Assembly (NCBI RefSeq): GCF_002161285.1
Contig: NZ_NFHH01000013.1
Span: 43,461-107,460 of the forward strand
Direction: 5' to 3'
DNA from: Blautia sp. An81
Lineage (GTDB): Bacteria; Bacillota; Clostridia; Lachnospirales; Lachnospiraceae
Length of the DNA: 64,000 bases
Part shown: in pieces, positions 1 through 7,470 of the stretch
Position numbering within the stretch: the first letter of the stretch is position 1
How the letters are laid out: every line of letters starts with the position of its first letter
Made by a program: the position numbers and the translations under genes
The notes under the pieces: generated by a model
The model's input: only the letters and a program-made list of their open reading frames with translations
What the model was told of the DNA's origin: nothing
Database searches by the model: none

Positions 1-1020
1 CATGGAAATAAATTCCAGGATCTGTACGTCGTAACCTGCACTTTTCAGCATCTGCGCCCGGAGTCCGTCTGTGAGAAGAGCCGCAAAGCGCTCTTTTAAA
101 ATCCCGTACTCCAGAATCGGCGCCAGGTCCTGGTTTGCCACCTGACGGTTCAATTCATGCTGACAGCAGGGCACAGACAGGATTACAGAGGCTCCCCATT
201 TTACAGCTTTCGCCAGAGCAAAATCTGTAGCCGTATCACAGGCATGAAGGGTCACTACCATATCTACATGGTCAGTCCCTTCATAGGATGCAATATCTCC
301 CTGTAAAAAACGCAGTTTATCATAGCCGTATTTATCTGCCAGTTTCTGGCACTTTTCAATTACGTCTGCCTTAAGGTCCAGTCCTGTGACCCGGATATTA
401 AAGTGCTTCAGCTCTTTCAGATAATAATACATAGCAAAGGTCAGGTAGGACTTTCCGCAGCCAAAATCAATAATCTGGATTTCCCTGTCTCTGGGCAGCT
501 TTGGAAGAATATCCTGTATAAATTCCAGATATCTGTTCAGCTGTTTAAACTTATCATATCTGGAATTTTTGATTTTTCCCTCTGGGGTCATTACCCCCAG
601 GTCAATGAGCCAGGGAACAGGAACGCCTTCTTTCAGCAGATATTTTTTCGTTCTGTTATGAGAAAGCATAAGCGTAAAATCCTCTTTTGTTCCTCCCTTG
701 ACTTCTTTGGCCTTTATATCCATTTTTCCTTTTTTGCTCACCAGGACTCTGGCCTGGACATATCTGCCCTCCAACTGCATCTGACGGAAATTTTTCTCCA
801 TCTGTTCTGTAAGATAAGAATTCAATTCGTCCTTTTTATAGTTGTCGTGAATAGCCTTCGTTCCCTGGATGTAGGTAACCTGATACTGTACCTGACCCTT
901 TACCGGTACCGGCCTCACCTGAAGCTTTGCCACTGGGCTTGAGCTTCTGGCATTACTCACCAGTATACGCTCAAGGTCTTCATTTACATATTTATCTAAA
1001 AATTCTCTGATATCTGTCAT
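1..1020 (-). CDS. Class I SAM-dependent methyltransferase, 3' end outside window
   Basis: The ATG is at 1018-1020 and the reading frame stays open to base 1, so at least 340 residues are visible and the C-terminus is cut off by the window edge. A glycine-rich SAM-binding motif (IIDFGCGKSYLT, about residues 183-194) is followed by an acidic strand end (TGLDLKAD) and a VPCCQHELN motif near residues 283-291. That combination fits the Methyltransf_32-type family found in many Clostridia. The first 150 residues form an N-terminal domain of no recognised function. The substrate (rRNA, tRNA or protein) cannot be told from sequence. It is transcribed away from the small gene at 1143-1535, which reads in the same direction with a likely terminator between them. 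Confidence 0.8.
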   Translation of the reverse strand, partial: MTDIREFLDKYVNEDLERILVSNARSSSPVAKLQVRPVPVKGQVQYQVTYIQGTKAIHDNYKKDELNSYLTEQMEKNFRQMQLEGRYVQARVLVSKKGKMDIKAKEVKGGTKEDFTLMLSHNRTKKYLLKEGVPVPWLIDLGVMTPEGKIKNSRYDKFKQLNRYLEFIQDILPKLPRDREIQIIDFGCGKSYLTFAMYYYLKELKHFNIRVTGLDLKADVIEKCQKLADKYGYDKLRFLQGDIASYEGTDHVDMVVTLHACDTATDFALAKAVKWGASVILSVPCCQHELNRQVANQDLAPILEYGILKERFAALLTDGLRAQMLKSAGYDVQILEFISM

Positions 1021-1100
1021 AATCTACCCCTGTATCTTATCTTTCCCCTGAAACTGCCGGCTTTCCTGCCTGCAGTCCATTTCTATTGTAAAAGCTTTAG

Positions 1101-1131
1101 GAAAAATCCGCAACCCCAAAACCAGGGGTTT
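1101..1131 (-). terminator. Rho-independent terminator after the 1143-1535 gene
   Basis: On the minus strand a 6-bp stem, AACCCC/GGGGTT (1112-1117 with 1125-1130), is followed by GCGGATTTTT. It sits just downstream of the stop of the small conserved gene and separates it from the methyltransferase. Confidence 0.55.
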
Positions 1132-1142
1132 TAGAAAAATAG

Positions 1143-1535
1143 CTATTTATTCTGCCTCCAGTGTACTGGCATAACCATTTTTCTTCGCTGTCTTCTCTTG
1201 CAGACTTCCTGACAGAATAAAACTCCCACAAAGTCTCCCAGCATTTCTCCTGTCCCTCTGTTTTCCATTCCTTGAAGCTCGCTGCAGCTTTCTGCCTGCC
1301 CACAGATCTGTCCGCAGATTCTTTCGATAGTATTCTTGTCAGGATATTCATCATAAATAAAACTACCCTCATAGTCCAGTCTGTCACAGGCATCTGTAAC
1401 AAGTGCCTGAAGATATCCCGCACTGGGAGGGTAGTAAGATTCCATCAGTCTTCTGTCTGCCTCCTGGGCAGCAGCCTGCTCAAATCCTTTTTTATTTATT
1501 ACAGCAGATTTGTAAAACCTCTTTTTTTCTTCCAT
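1143..1535 (-). CDS. Conserved hypothetical protein, small Cys-containing Clostridia family
   Basis: 130 residues, no signal peptide and no membrane segment. The central part, YYPPSAGYLQALVTDACDRL followed by DYEGSFIYDEYPDKNTIERICGQI, resembles a small conserved protein that I recall from many Lachnospiraceae genomes, with spaced cysteines (DACDRL, RICGQIC, ESCSEL). The C-terminus is basic (KRRQRRKM). I know no function. An overlapping frame (1097-1423) is a shadow of this gene. A hairpin with a T tract follows the stop. Confidence 0.6.
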   Translation of the reverse strand: MEEKKRFYKSAVINKKGFEQAAAQEADRRLMESYYPPSAGYLQALVTDACDRLDYEGSFIYDEYPDKNTIERICGQICGQAESCSELQGMENRGTGEMLGDFVGVLFCQEVCKRRQRRKMVMPVHWRQNK

Positions 1536-1595
1536 AAATCCTGTCTCCGAAACAGAAATACTCTTTAACAGTATATTCTGCTTTGTACAGAAAGT

Positions 1596-1640
1596 TACCC
1601 TCTCTGTACGAAGAGCAAAGGCTCTTGTTCAGAGAGGGTA
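1596..1640. terminator. Strong hairpin, probable terminator
   Basis: The arms TACCCTCTCTG (1596-1606) and CAGAGAGGGTA (1630-1640) are perfect complements, with an additional inner AAGAGC/GCTCTT pairing. The plus-strand side is T-rich (TTCGTTTTATTTTTATT) although no plus-strand gene enters it; for the minus-strand sigma/anti-sigma operon it lies after the pseudogene remnant. It may work in both directions. Confidence 0.55.
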
Positions 1641-1674
1641 TTCGTTTTATTTTTATTATTGCCGGCTGGATTTT

Positions 1675-2010
1675 TTATTCTCCGTTTATTGTGTCTGCCG
1701 GAAAAATTATTCCCTGCTGTCTGCGAACTTCATCCATCAGCTCCATCTCCATCCGGGGATTTCCAGATTTTCTGTTTTTCCGCTTCTATAATAAATAGTA
1801 ATCTCCTGTGGGTCTGGAATCTCCCGGATCACCATGGTTCCTTCTTCCCCCTGGATCTGGCTGGGTACTCTGGAATCGGTGATCTTGGAGTAGAGAAGTT
1901 CTCCCTGAAACTCCGGATATTCCACCAGGATAGTTCCTGCCCCGTCAATGCCGTTGAAAAGTTTCAGACTGCTGCTGATCACTTTCTTCGGTTTTCCAAA
2001 AAGGCTTATC
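1675..2010 (-). pseudogene. Remnant of a Gfo/Idh/MocA-family oxidoreductase (C-terminal fragment)
   Basis: On the minus strand the translation LFGKPKKVISSSLKLFNG, then DGAGTILVEYPEFQGELLYS and SRVPSQIQGEEGTMVI, matches the C-terminal domain of Gfo/Idh/MocA dehydrogenases as I know it. The N-terminal Rossmann domain is missing: an in-frame stop lies just before this segment and there is no ribosome site. After LEIP the frame stops (1737) and the family's usual end, MDEVRRQQGIIFPAD, continues in another frame to a stop at 1675-1677, with about 40 expected residues missing between. This is therefore a 5'-truncated, internally deleted and frameshifted relic, not a functional 81-residue protein. 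Confidence 0.65.
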
Positions 2011-2018
2011 AGGGGATG

Positions 2019-3095
2019 TCAATTATTTACCTGTATGGTAAAGCTTTCGCCTATAGGTGTGCCGTCCTCAGGAAGGGACTCTCCTGGTTCTCCCAGAGGA
2101 ATTACGCCCGGAGTAATGGCAATACTTTTGGTATCACTATCAATATTTCGATCTATAAGATAGACGTCCCCTGCTTCATGCTTAAACTTTACTTTCCGAT
2201 ATTTATCCGTCACTCCTGTTAAGTCTAAAATTCCGCTCCAGTCTTCGTTTGGATCCCAGCCCTCTGGCCTTTCTGTTTTCACATAGAGCTTTCTGCCCCC
2301 TTCGTTCTCAGCATATTTATAAATGTGAATGATCCTTCCATCAGGCATTGTATAGGTTTCATCTAATTCTTGTTCCCTGGTTGTATTTTTCAAGTTCCGT
2401 TTCTGTAAATTCAGATGAAATCTCCACTCTTCCGTATCCGGATAATATCTTTCTTTTAAAATCAGTTCCGCCTCTTCCACCTCGGACAGGTCACAGCCAT
2501 AATCTCCTGTATAAATAGAAAAGGTATTATCAATAGCGTTTGTATTAAACCGCAGACTATAAGAATTAATCCATCCCTCTCCTACAATCTCTCCGTCTAC
2601 CAAAAGCTGGGCGTCTAAAGAATATTTCGTACTGTCCGTCCTTTTTTCCATATCCTCATCGAGATATCCTGCTGCCTCGAAATTTTCTATAGTCAGGTCC
2701 CGATCCTTATAAGAAATCTGAAGCAAATCCTCATCTGCGATCATATCTACGATAGTTACTTCTCTCCCGTTAGCCGTATCTTTTCCGTAAACTTCCTGAA
2801 CATAGTCATTCTCCCTAGGCGTCCCAATAATCCAAATAGCAATGCTCCGATAGCTGTCCTCTACAACCTTTCTCGCCTTTGCCATCACTTCAGAATCTGA
2901 CATTGTGAAAAACAGCCCTGCGGCGATTCCCAGACAGCCTGCGCTGACAGCTACTTTTCTTCCCGTTTTCACCGGCTTTTTGATCTCTTTTCTCAGCTTT
3001 TTCTTCCACTTCTGCTTTTCCAGATCATTCATAACTTCCAGATCTTTTTCTTCTTCCATATTAAAATCGTTGAATACTTCATATAAATCTCTCAT
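2019..3095 (-). CDS. DUF4179-type membrane protein, probable anti-sigma factor
   Basis: 358 residues with a cytoplasmic N-terminus of about 50 residues rich in charged residues, one membrane segment (about residues 49-66, VAVSAGCLGIAAGLFF) and a large extracytoplasmic domain. This is the layout of DUF4179 proteins that are coded next to ECF sigma factors in Firmicutes. Its first 17 bases overlap the end of the sigma factor gene at 3079-3663, indicating translational coupling. The role proposed, membrane sequestration of the sigma factor, follows from the layout and from the family context; no zinc-finger anti-sigma motif is visible. Confidence 0.75.
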   Translation of the reverse strand: MRDLYEVFNDFNMEEEKDLEVMNDLEKQKWKKKLRKEIKKPVKTGRKVAVSAGCLGIAAGLFFTMSDSEVMAKARKVVEDSYRSIAIWIIGTPRENDYVQEVYGKDTANGREVTIVDMIADEDLLQISYKDRDLTIENFEAAGYLDEDMEKRTDSTKYSLDAQLLVDGEIVGEGWINSYSLRFNTNAIDNTFSIYTGDYGCDLSEVEEAELILKERYYPDTEEWRFHLNLQKRNLKNTTREQELDETYTMPDGRIIHIYKYAENEGGRKLYVKTERPEGWDPNEDWSGILDLTGVTDKYRKVKFKHEAGDVYLIDRNIDSDTKSIAITPGVIPLGEPGESLPEDGTPIGESFTIQVNN

Positions 3096-3663
3096 AATCA
3101 GCGCCTCCTTTCTCCTGGCCTATTCGTGGGAAGTGTCTGCGGATCTTCTTTTTTCCTCTGGAGATCCGGTTGTAAAGGTTTTCCCTTTTAATCCCGTTTT
3201 TCCGGGCTACTTCATCCGGCTCCATTTCCTCTATGAAAAGCTGGCGGAAGAGAAAACGGTCCTCTTCTTTCAGGCAGGACAGGAAATCCTCGGTTTCATC
3301 GGAAAGCTCTTCCACAAGTTGGGAAAGCTCCCGGCTCTCCTCTCCCGGCTCCTGGATTTCCTCCAGTCCTGCCGCCTGCTGCCGGTTCAGATATTTCCGC
3401 TTATAGGTAAGGGCTTTATACCTGGTCACTCCGGCCACCCACTTCTCAAAGCTTCCTTTTTCTGGATCATAGGATCGGCTGTGCTGCCAGACTGCCAGAA
3501 ACACATCATTGATACATTCTTCCTGATAATCTGTCAGCCCCCGCAAATGCCGTTTCACAATGGTCTTTATCAATCCGCCGTACACGTCTACCACATACTC
3601 CAGAGCTTTCTCATTTTTTCTGGATAATTCCTGGAGAAAATTATCCTGATCTACTTTTCTCAT
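3079..3663 (-). CDS. ECF-type RNA polymerase sigma factor
   Basis: 194 residues. Region 2 lies around residues 15-75 (ECINDVFLAVWQHSRSYDPE, typical of the -10-binding helix), followed by an acidic linker (about residues 100-125). Region 4 has a helix-turn-helix around residues 140-180 (EVARKNGIKRENLYNRISRG). It is the first gene of a two-gene unit with the DUF4179 protein. As for other ECF pairs, it probably directs RNA polymerase to a small regulon after a surface signal releases it; no target promoter could be recognised here. Confidence 0.85.
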   Translation of the reverse strand: MRKVDQDNFLQELSRKNEKALEYVVDVYGGLIKTIVKRHLRGLTDYQEECINDVFLAVWQHSRSYDPEKGSFEKWVAGVTRYKALTYKRKYLNRQQAAGLEEIQEPGEESRELSQLVEELSDETEDFLSCLKEEDRFLFRQLFIEEMEPDEVARKNGIKRENLYNRISRGKKKIRRHFPRIGQEKGGADYERFI

Positions 3664-3813
3664 GCCGCCTCACCCCTCTTTCGGAAGCTTCCTTCTATTT
3701 AATACTTCGCTGTACATATTCTAAATCTATCAGAATCTCCAAAATTTTTCTCCTCTGATCCTGCCTTCTGTCTCGATTTTCTTTACAGATGCACAAATCT
3801 GCAAAAAACATGC

Positions 3814-3839
3814 TACAATATGTTCAACTGTTTAAACAG
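3814..3839 (+). promoter_or_regulatory. arsR promoter -10 and overlapping 12-bp palindromic operator
   Basis: A TACAAT -10-like hexamer (3814-3819) is followed by the perfect palindrome CTGTTTAAACAG (3828-3839), which would lie at or just after the transcription start and immediately before the ribosome site of the regulator gene. An operator at this place is typical of autoregulated ArsR repressors. No convincing -35 box was found. Confidence 0.4.
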
Positions 3840-3853
3840 AAAGGAGCATTACA

Positions 3854-4222
3854 TTGAAAAACACACGGGAAGATATCCAGAGACTTGAAAAAGAACTCCG
3901 GGCCTGTCAGAAGATCCTCACTGCCATCGGAGATGAAACCAGACAGCATCTCCTCTGTATCATGCTCCAGGGAGAGTGCAGTGGAAGCCGGGTCATTGAA
4001 TTTGCCGAAAAAACCAATCTTTCCCGTCCTGCAGTATCCCATCATATGCAGATACTGAAAGACGCCGGGATCGTAAAAAGCAGGAAAGAAAGCACCTGCG
4101 TCTATTATTATCTGGATCCGGAGGCCAGTGAGATCAATAATCTGATCGCCCTTTTCACAGATATCAAAAAATGTATGGAAAAGGCTCCTGACAGAAAGGG
4201 CGACGACTTCCCAGACCTTTAA
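3854..4222 (+). CDS. ArsR-family winged-helix transcriptional regulator
   Basis: 122 residues. The start is TTG at 3854, preceded by AAAGGAG with good spacing; no ATG lies upstream in frame. The winged helix covers about residues 20-90, with the recognition helix in NLSRPAVSHHMQILKDAGIV and the wing in SRKESTCVYYYLD. No CxC metal-binding box typical of arsenic/cadmium sensors is present, so the inducer is unknown. It precedes a nitroreductase-family gene in the same direction (94-bp gap) and may regulate it. Confidence 0.85.
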   Translation: MKNTREDIQRLEKELRACQKILTAIGDETRQHLLCIMLQGECSGSRVIEFAEKTNLSRPAVSHHMQILKDAGIVKSRKESTCVYYYLDPEASEINNLIALFTDIKKCMEKAPDRKGDDFPDL

Positions 4223-4243
4223 CAGGCTCAGTGTGCAAAGAAT

Positions 4244-4296
4244 CAAATGGACATGCAGACATGTCCGCCTGGCTATTTGCTCGCAGGAATAAAAAC
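4244..4296 (-). repeat. Dispersed intergenic repeat, copy A
   Basis: Read on the minus strand, this 53-bp stretch matches 36158-36210 on the plus strand at about 43 of 53 positions by hand alignment. Shared blocks include AGCGG/GGCGG next to an inverted GGACATG...CATGTCC core and a common CATGTCCATTTG end. It occupies most of the gap between arsR and the nitroreductase gene. Confidence 0.6.
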
Positions 4297-4316
4297 ATAA
4301 AAAGGAGACATGAAAA

Positions 4317-4862
4317 ATGGATTTATTACAGGCAATGAAAGAACGGCATTCTGTCCGTTCTTATGACGAAAAATCAATAGAAGCCGGGACTGTGGAAAAG
4401 CTCCGGTCCTTTATCAAAGAATGCAATAAAGAAAGCGGCCTTCATATGCAGCTTGTCCTGGATGAACCCCATGCTTTTGAGGGTTTTATGGCCCATTACG
4501 GAAAATTTTCCGGCGTCAGAAACTACATTGCTCTTATTAGCCGGAAAGGAAATGATCTGGAAGAAAAGCTCTGTCTGGTGATCGCCATAGGATACGGTCA
4601 GACCCAGGGCGTCTCTCACAATTCAAAGCCCAGAGAAAAAGTAATGAATGCAGAGGCAGCGCCCCAGGACTGGTTCCTGCGAGGCATTGACGCTACTCTT
4701 CTGGCTCCTACCGCCATGAATCAGCAGAAATTCACATTTACCTGTAAAGGAAATCTGGTTTCAGCCAAAGCCGGTCTGGGATTCTACAGCAAAACAGATC
4801 TGGGGATCGTCAAGTATCATTTTGAACTGGGGGCAGGAAGGGAAAATTTTCGCTGGGTGTAA
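4317..4862 (+). CDS. TM1586-type nitroreductase-family protein with apparent internal deletion
   Basis: 181 residues. The N-terminus (ERHSVRSYDEKSIE, residues 10-23) and the C-terminus (APTAMNQQKF, about 138-147; LGIVKYHFELGAG) are those of TM1586-like FMN nitroreductases, which are normally about 220-230 residues. Between NDLEEK (about residue 80) and LCLVIAIGYGQTQG the usual central segment, containing the GLNTCWV-like stretch, is absent, so about 40-50 residues appear to be lost in frame. The protein may have lost FMN binding or activity. An AGGAG ribosome site precedes the ATG. The stop codon lies in the loop of the terminator hairpin at 4851-4880. Confidence 0.75.
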   Translation: MDLLQAMKERHSVRSYDEKSIEAGTVEKLRSFIKECNKESGLHMQLVLDEPHAFEGFMAHYGKFSGVRNYIALISRKGNDLEEKLCLVIAIGYGQTQGVSHNSKPREKVMNAEAAPQDWFLRGIDATLLAPTAMNQQKFTFTCKGNLVSAKAGLGFYSKTDLGIVKYHFELGAGRENFRWV

Positions 4863-4880
4863 TCTGCACCCAGCGTTTTT
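4851..4880 (+). terminator. Rho-independent terminator overlapping the nitroreductase stop
   Basis: The arms CGCTGGGTG (4851-4859) and CACCCAGCG (4867-4875) are perfect complements and are followed by TTTTT. The TAA stop codon (4860-4862) is inside the loop. Confidence 0.85.
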
Positions 4881-4885
4881 CTGCC

Positions 4886-6559
4886 TTATTTCTTAACCAT
4901 ACATTCCTTCCTATAAAAAGCCACTCCATACTTCAGGATCTGGCTATATCCCTCCTGCCGGAGAGCCTCCTCATATTTCTGTTCTTCAATCTGTCTCAGG
5001 GCCTCCTGACATTTTGCTTCAAGTCCCTGATAGGTTTTTGAAACTTTAATCTCCAGGATCACAGCCTTTCCTCTCACACTGGGATATTTCAGCAAAATAT
5101 CCGGTCTGCCATTTCCCGACTCCCTGTTAGACAATACAATATAATTTCCGATATTCTTCAGCATTCCTGCCAGGAACCCACGGTAATAACTTTCCTGATA
5201 GTCGTAAAAGCTGATGGTCTCCATAAGATTTTCTGAGAGGATTTTTCCCATCTTTTCCGTATCTCCGCAGAGGATACTCTCATAAAGAGGAGACAATTCC
5301 TTCTGCTCTACTTTCTTTTCAAACCAGCGGAGCACCGTGTTTTTATAGATATACCGGACTTCCCGGTTTGGAATGGCCATTTCCATATAAATAGTTTCTT
5401 CCTCCTGGTGTTCCTGAATCTTTTTCAGATAACCGGTAAAGAACAGGAAGTTCCATAAATTATCCTGGGTAGAATCCATATCCTCATAAGTAATATCCTC
5501 ATGGATGGGTTTTATGATTGTCTTTCCTTCTATCAGATCCTCTATTTCCTGTTTTACAGAAAAATCCGCTTTCTCCACAAGTGTACGGACAATATTATTG
5601 GAACTGGCGTTGGACCAGTAGGGCTTTGGCAGGCTATTTTTATTTAGTCGGCAGGAATCCACATAATTGATCACGCTCCAGGGGTTATAAACTTCTGCAT
5701 TGCCAAACTGATATCCTTCATACCACTGGCGGACTGTCTCATAATCTTCTGTTAACCCGTAAAAATCCAGCATCCTTCTTACTTCTTCCGGGGTAAAGCC
5801 AAAGTATTCCCCGCAGGCCTGGGAGGTGACAGACATGATTTTCAGGTTATTGAGTCCTGTAAATATAGATTCCCTGCTGATTCGCAGACAGCCGGTGACC
5901 ACAGCAAACTCCAGGCTTTCATTTGTCTTCAGGGCAGATTCAAAAAGGGAACGTATGGTATCGGTCATCCTGTCATAAAAACCGCTGAAATAGGCATTTT
6001 CTAATGGCACATCATATTCATCAATTAAAATGACGGTCTTTCTCCCCGTACATCTGCAAAGGCATTCCGAAAGGAACTTTAACGCATCTGCGTAGTCTGC
6101 TTCTGTTCCCTCCAGATCCCGCAGCCTCAGATACCTCTTCTGATCTGCATCGGTAAGTCTGCCGCTGTCTGAGACCAACTGCCAATGGCGCTGAAATTCC
6201 CCTTTTAAGGCTTTTTTCAGCATTTCAAAAGCCAGTTCATAGGAAGGCTGCTTCATAGACTTTAGGGAAATCATAATAACCGGATATTTACCCATATGAT
6301 CCAGATATTTTTCTCCGGCGTCCATAATATTCAAGCCCTGGAATATCCGTGAAACATTTTCTGGATTTCCCTCAAAAAAATATCTCAGCATACCCATATT
6401 CAGAGTTTTTCCAAAACGGCGGGGACGTGTGAAAAGGTTTACTTCTCCTTTCATGTCCAATAGTTCCTTGATAAAAAGTGTTTTATCTACATAAAAGTAA
6501 TCCCCTGTTACTATTTTTTCAAAATCATCAATTCCCACCGGCAATGGTTTCCATTCCAT
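4886..6559 (-). CDS. AAA-ATPase-like protein with C-terminal PD-(D/E)XK nuclease-like domain
   Basis: 557 residues. The N-terminal AAA-ATPase-like domain starts with the family signature PLPVGIDDFEKIV and carries the P-loop variant RPRRFGKT (residues 45-52); an acidic LIDEYDVPL motif serves as Walker B. The C-terminal part contains GRPDILL and VILEIKVSK, giving D487, E503 and K505 as a PD-(D/E)XK active-site triad (DUF1703/PDDEXK_9 type). These proteins are abundant and often multi-copy in gut Clostridia and Bacteroidetes; their function is not established. It lies 18 bp downstream of the HAD gene and may be co-transcribed. Confidence 0.85.
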   Translation of the reverse strand: MEWKPLPVGIDDFEKIVTGDYFYVDKTLFIKELLDMKGEVNLFTRPRRFGKTLNMGMLRYFFEGNPENVSRIFQGLNIMDAGEKYLDHMGKYPVIMISLKSMKQPSYELAFEMLKKALKGEFQRHWQLVSDSGRLTDADQKRYLRLRDLEGTEADYADALKFLSECLCRCTGRKTVILIDEYDVPLENAYFSGFYDRMTDTIRSLFESALKTNESLEFAVVTGCLRISRESIFTGLNNLKIMSVTSQACGEYFGFTPEEVRRMLDFYGLTEDYETVRQWYEGYQFGNAEVYNPWSVINYVDSCRLNKNSLPKPYWSNASSNNIVRTLVEKADFSVKQEIEDLIEGKTIIKPIHEDITYEDMDSTQDNLWNFLFFTGYLKKIQEHQEEETIYMEMAIPNREVRYIYKNTVLRWFEKKVEQKELSPLYESILCGDTEKMGKILSENLMETISFYDYQESYYRGFLAGMLKNIGNYIVLSNRESGNGRPDILLKYPSVRGKAVILEIKVSKTYQGLEAKCQEALRQIEEQKYEEALRQEGYSQILKYGVAFYRKECMVKK

Positions 6560-6577
6560 AGAAAACGCCTCCCTTAC

Positions 6578-7399
6578 CTATTCTCTGAAGTTTTCCTCCA
6601 GCCATTTTGCAACACTGTCTGAGTCATTATTTCCGATAATTCCCGTTGCCAGCTTTTTAAGACTATCAACTGCATTTTCTACCGCATAACATTGATCAGA
6701 AATCTGGAACATAGGAATATCGTTGACAGAGTCTCCAAATGATATTACCTTATCGCAATGCCACAATTCTTTCAGTTTTAAAATCCCATTATACTTTGTT
6801 GCCTTTCTAGGCATAATCTCCAGCCAATATTCGGGACGATACAATTCTTGTTGAAATGTACAGGTATATCTTTCATCCCCGGCAAAGATATCATAAAGGG
6901 GCTTTAGCTCTTCTTCTTCCCCAATACAGGTATAATAAAAGGCCTCACCTTCATAAAGCTTTTTTTCATTCTCAACAGGGCGAAGTCTTTTATCTCCTTG
7001 TCTGTTGCCAAAATATCTCTTTTTTCCTTCGTTTATCTGCAAGAGATTCCAAGATACGCGCTCTCTGCCTTTAATAAACGAATACACAACCGGCCTCACT
7101 CCATATCCAGACAATTTTCTTTCCACATAGGAACGTTCTTCTTTTGTAAAACTTTCTGACGCAAGAATATTCCCGGTTGCCGGTTCCATAATATATGCCC
7201 CGTTATACACAATTACAGGAATTTTAGGATTCAGGCCTTTTGCGGCCACCGATGCAGAACTTAAAGACCGTGCCGTAGCATAGGTAAACAGCATCCCTTT
7301 CTCTACTAAACCATTGATGGTCTTTATGGTGTATGGGCTGAGGCTGGCACTGGTATTCAGCAATGTGCCATCCAGATCTGATACGTAAAGAATTCCCAT
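6578..7399 (-). CDS. HAD-IIB (Cof-type) phosphatase
   Basis: 273 residues. The catalytic motif I DLDGTLLN lies at residues 8-15, with aspartates 8 and 10 as nucleophile and acid/base. A motif IV-like GDSVNDIPMF lies near residue 220 and a cap domain lies between. Cof-type enzymes hydrolyse sugar phosphates, nucleotide phosphates or FMN/PLP; the substrate cannot be predicted. The ribosome site (AGGGAGGG) is inside the right arm of a hairpin at 7411-7441, which could limit its translation. Confidence 0.85.
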   Translation of the reverse strand: MGILYVSDLDGTLLNTSASLSPYTIKTINGLVEKGMLFTYATARSLSSASVAAKGLNPKIPVIVYNGAYIMEPATGNILASESFTKEERSYVERKLSGYGVRPVVYSFIKGRERVSWNLLQINEGKKRYFGNRQGDKRLRPVENEKKLYEGEAFYYTCIGEEEELKPLYDIFAGDERYTCTFQQELYRPEYWLEIMPRKATKYNGILKLKELWHCDKVISFGDSVNDIPMFQISDQCYAVENAVDSLKKLATGIIGNNDSDSVAKWLEENFRE

Positions 7400-7410
7400 A
7401 GTTTATCCCT

Positions 7411-7441
7411 CCCTGACGTAGTTTCATTTTACTACGTCGGG
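7411..7441 (-). promoter_or_regulatory. Hairpin covering the ribosome-binding site of the HAD gene
   Basis: On the minus strand CCCGACGTAGT pairs with ACTACGTCAGGG, and the AGGG of the right arm is part of the HAD gene's Shine-Dalgarno. There is no T tract after it, so it reads more like a translation-occluding structure or a processing site between the MFS and HAD genes than a terminator. Confidence 0.4.
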
Positions 7442-7470
7442 AAGAGAGGCGCAAGACGATTCCCTGGCCT

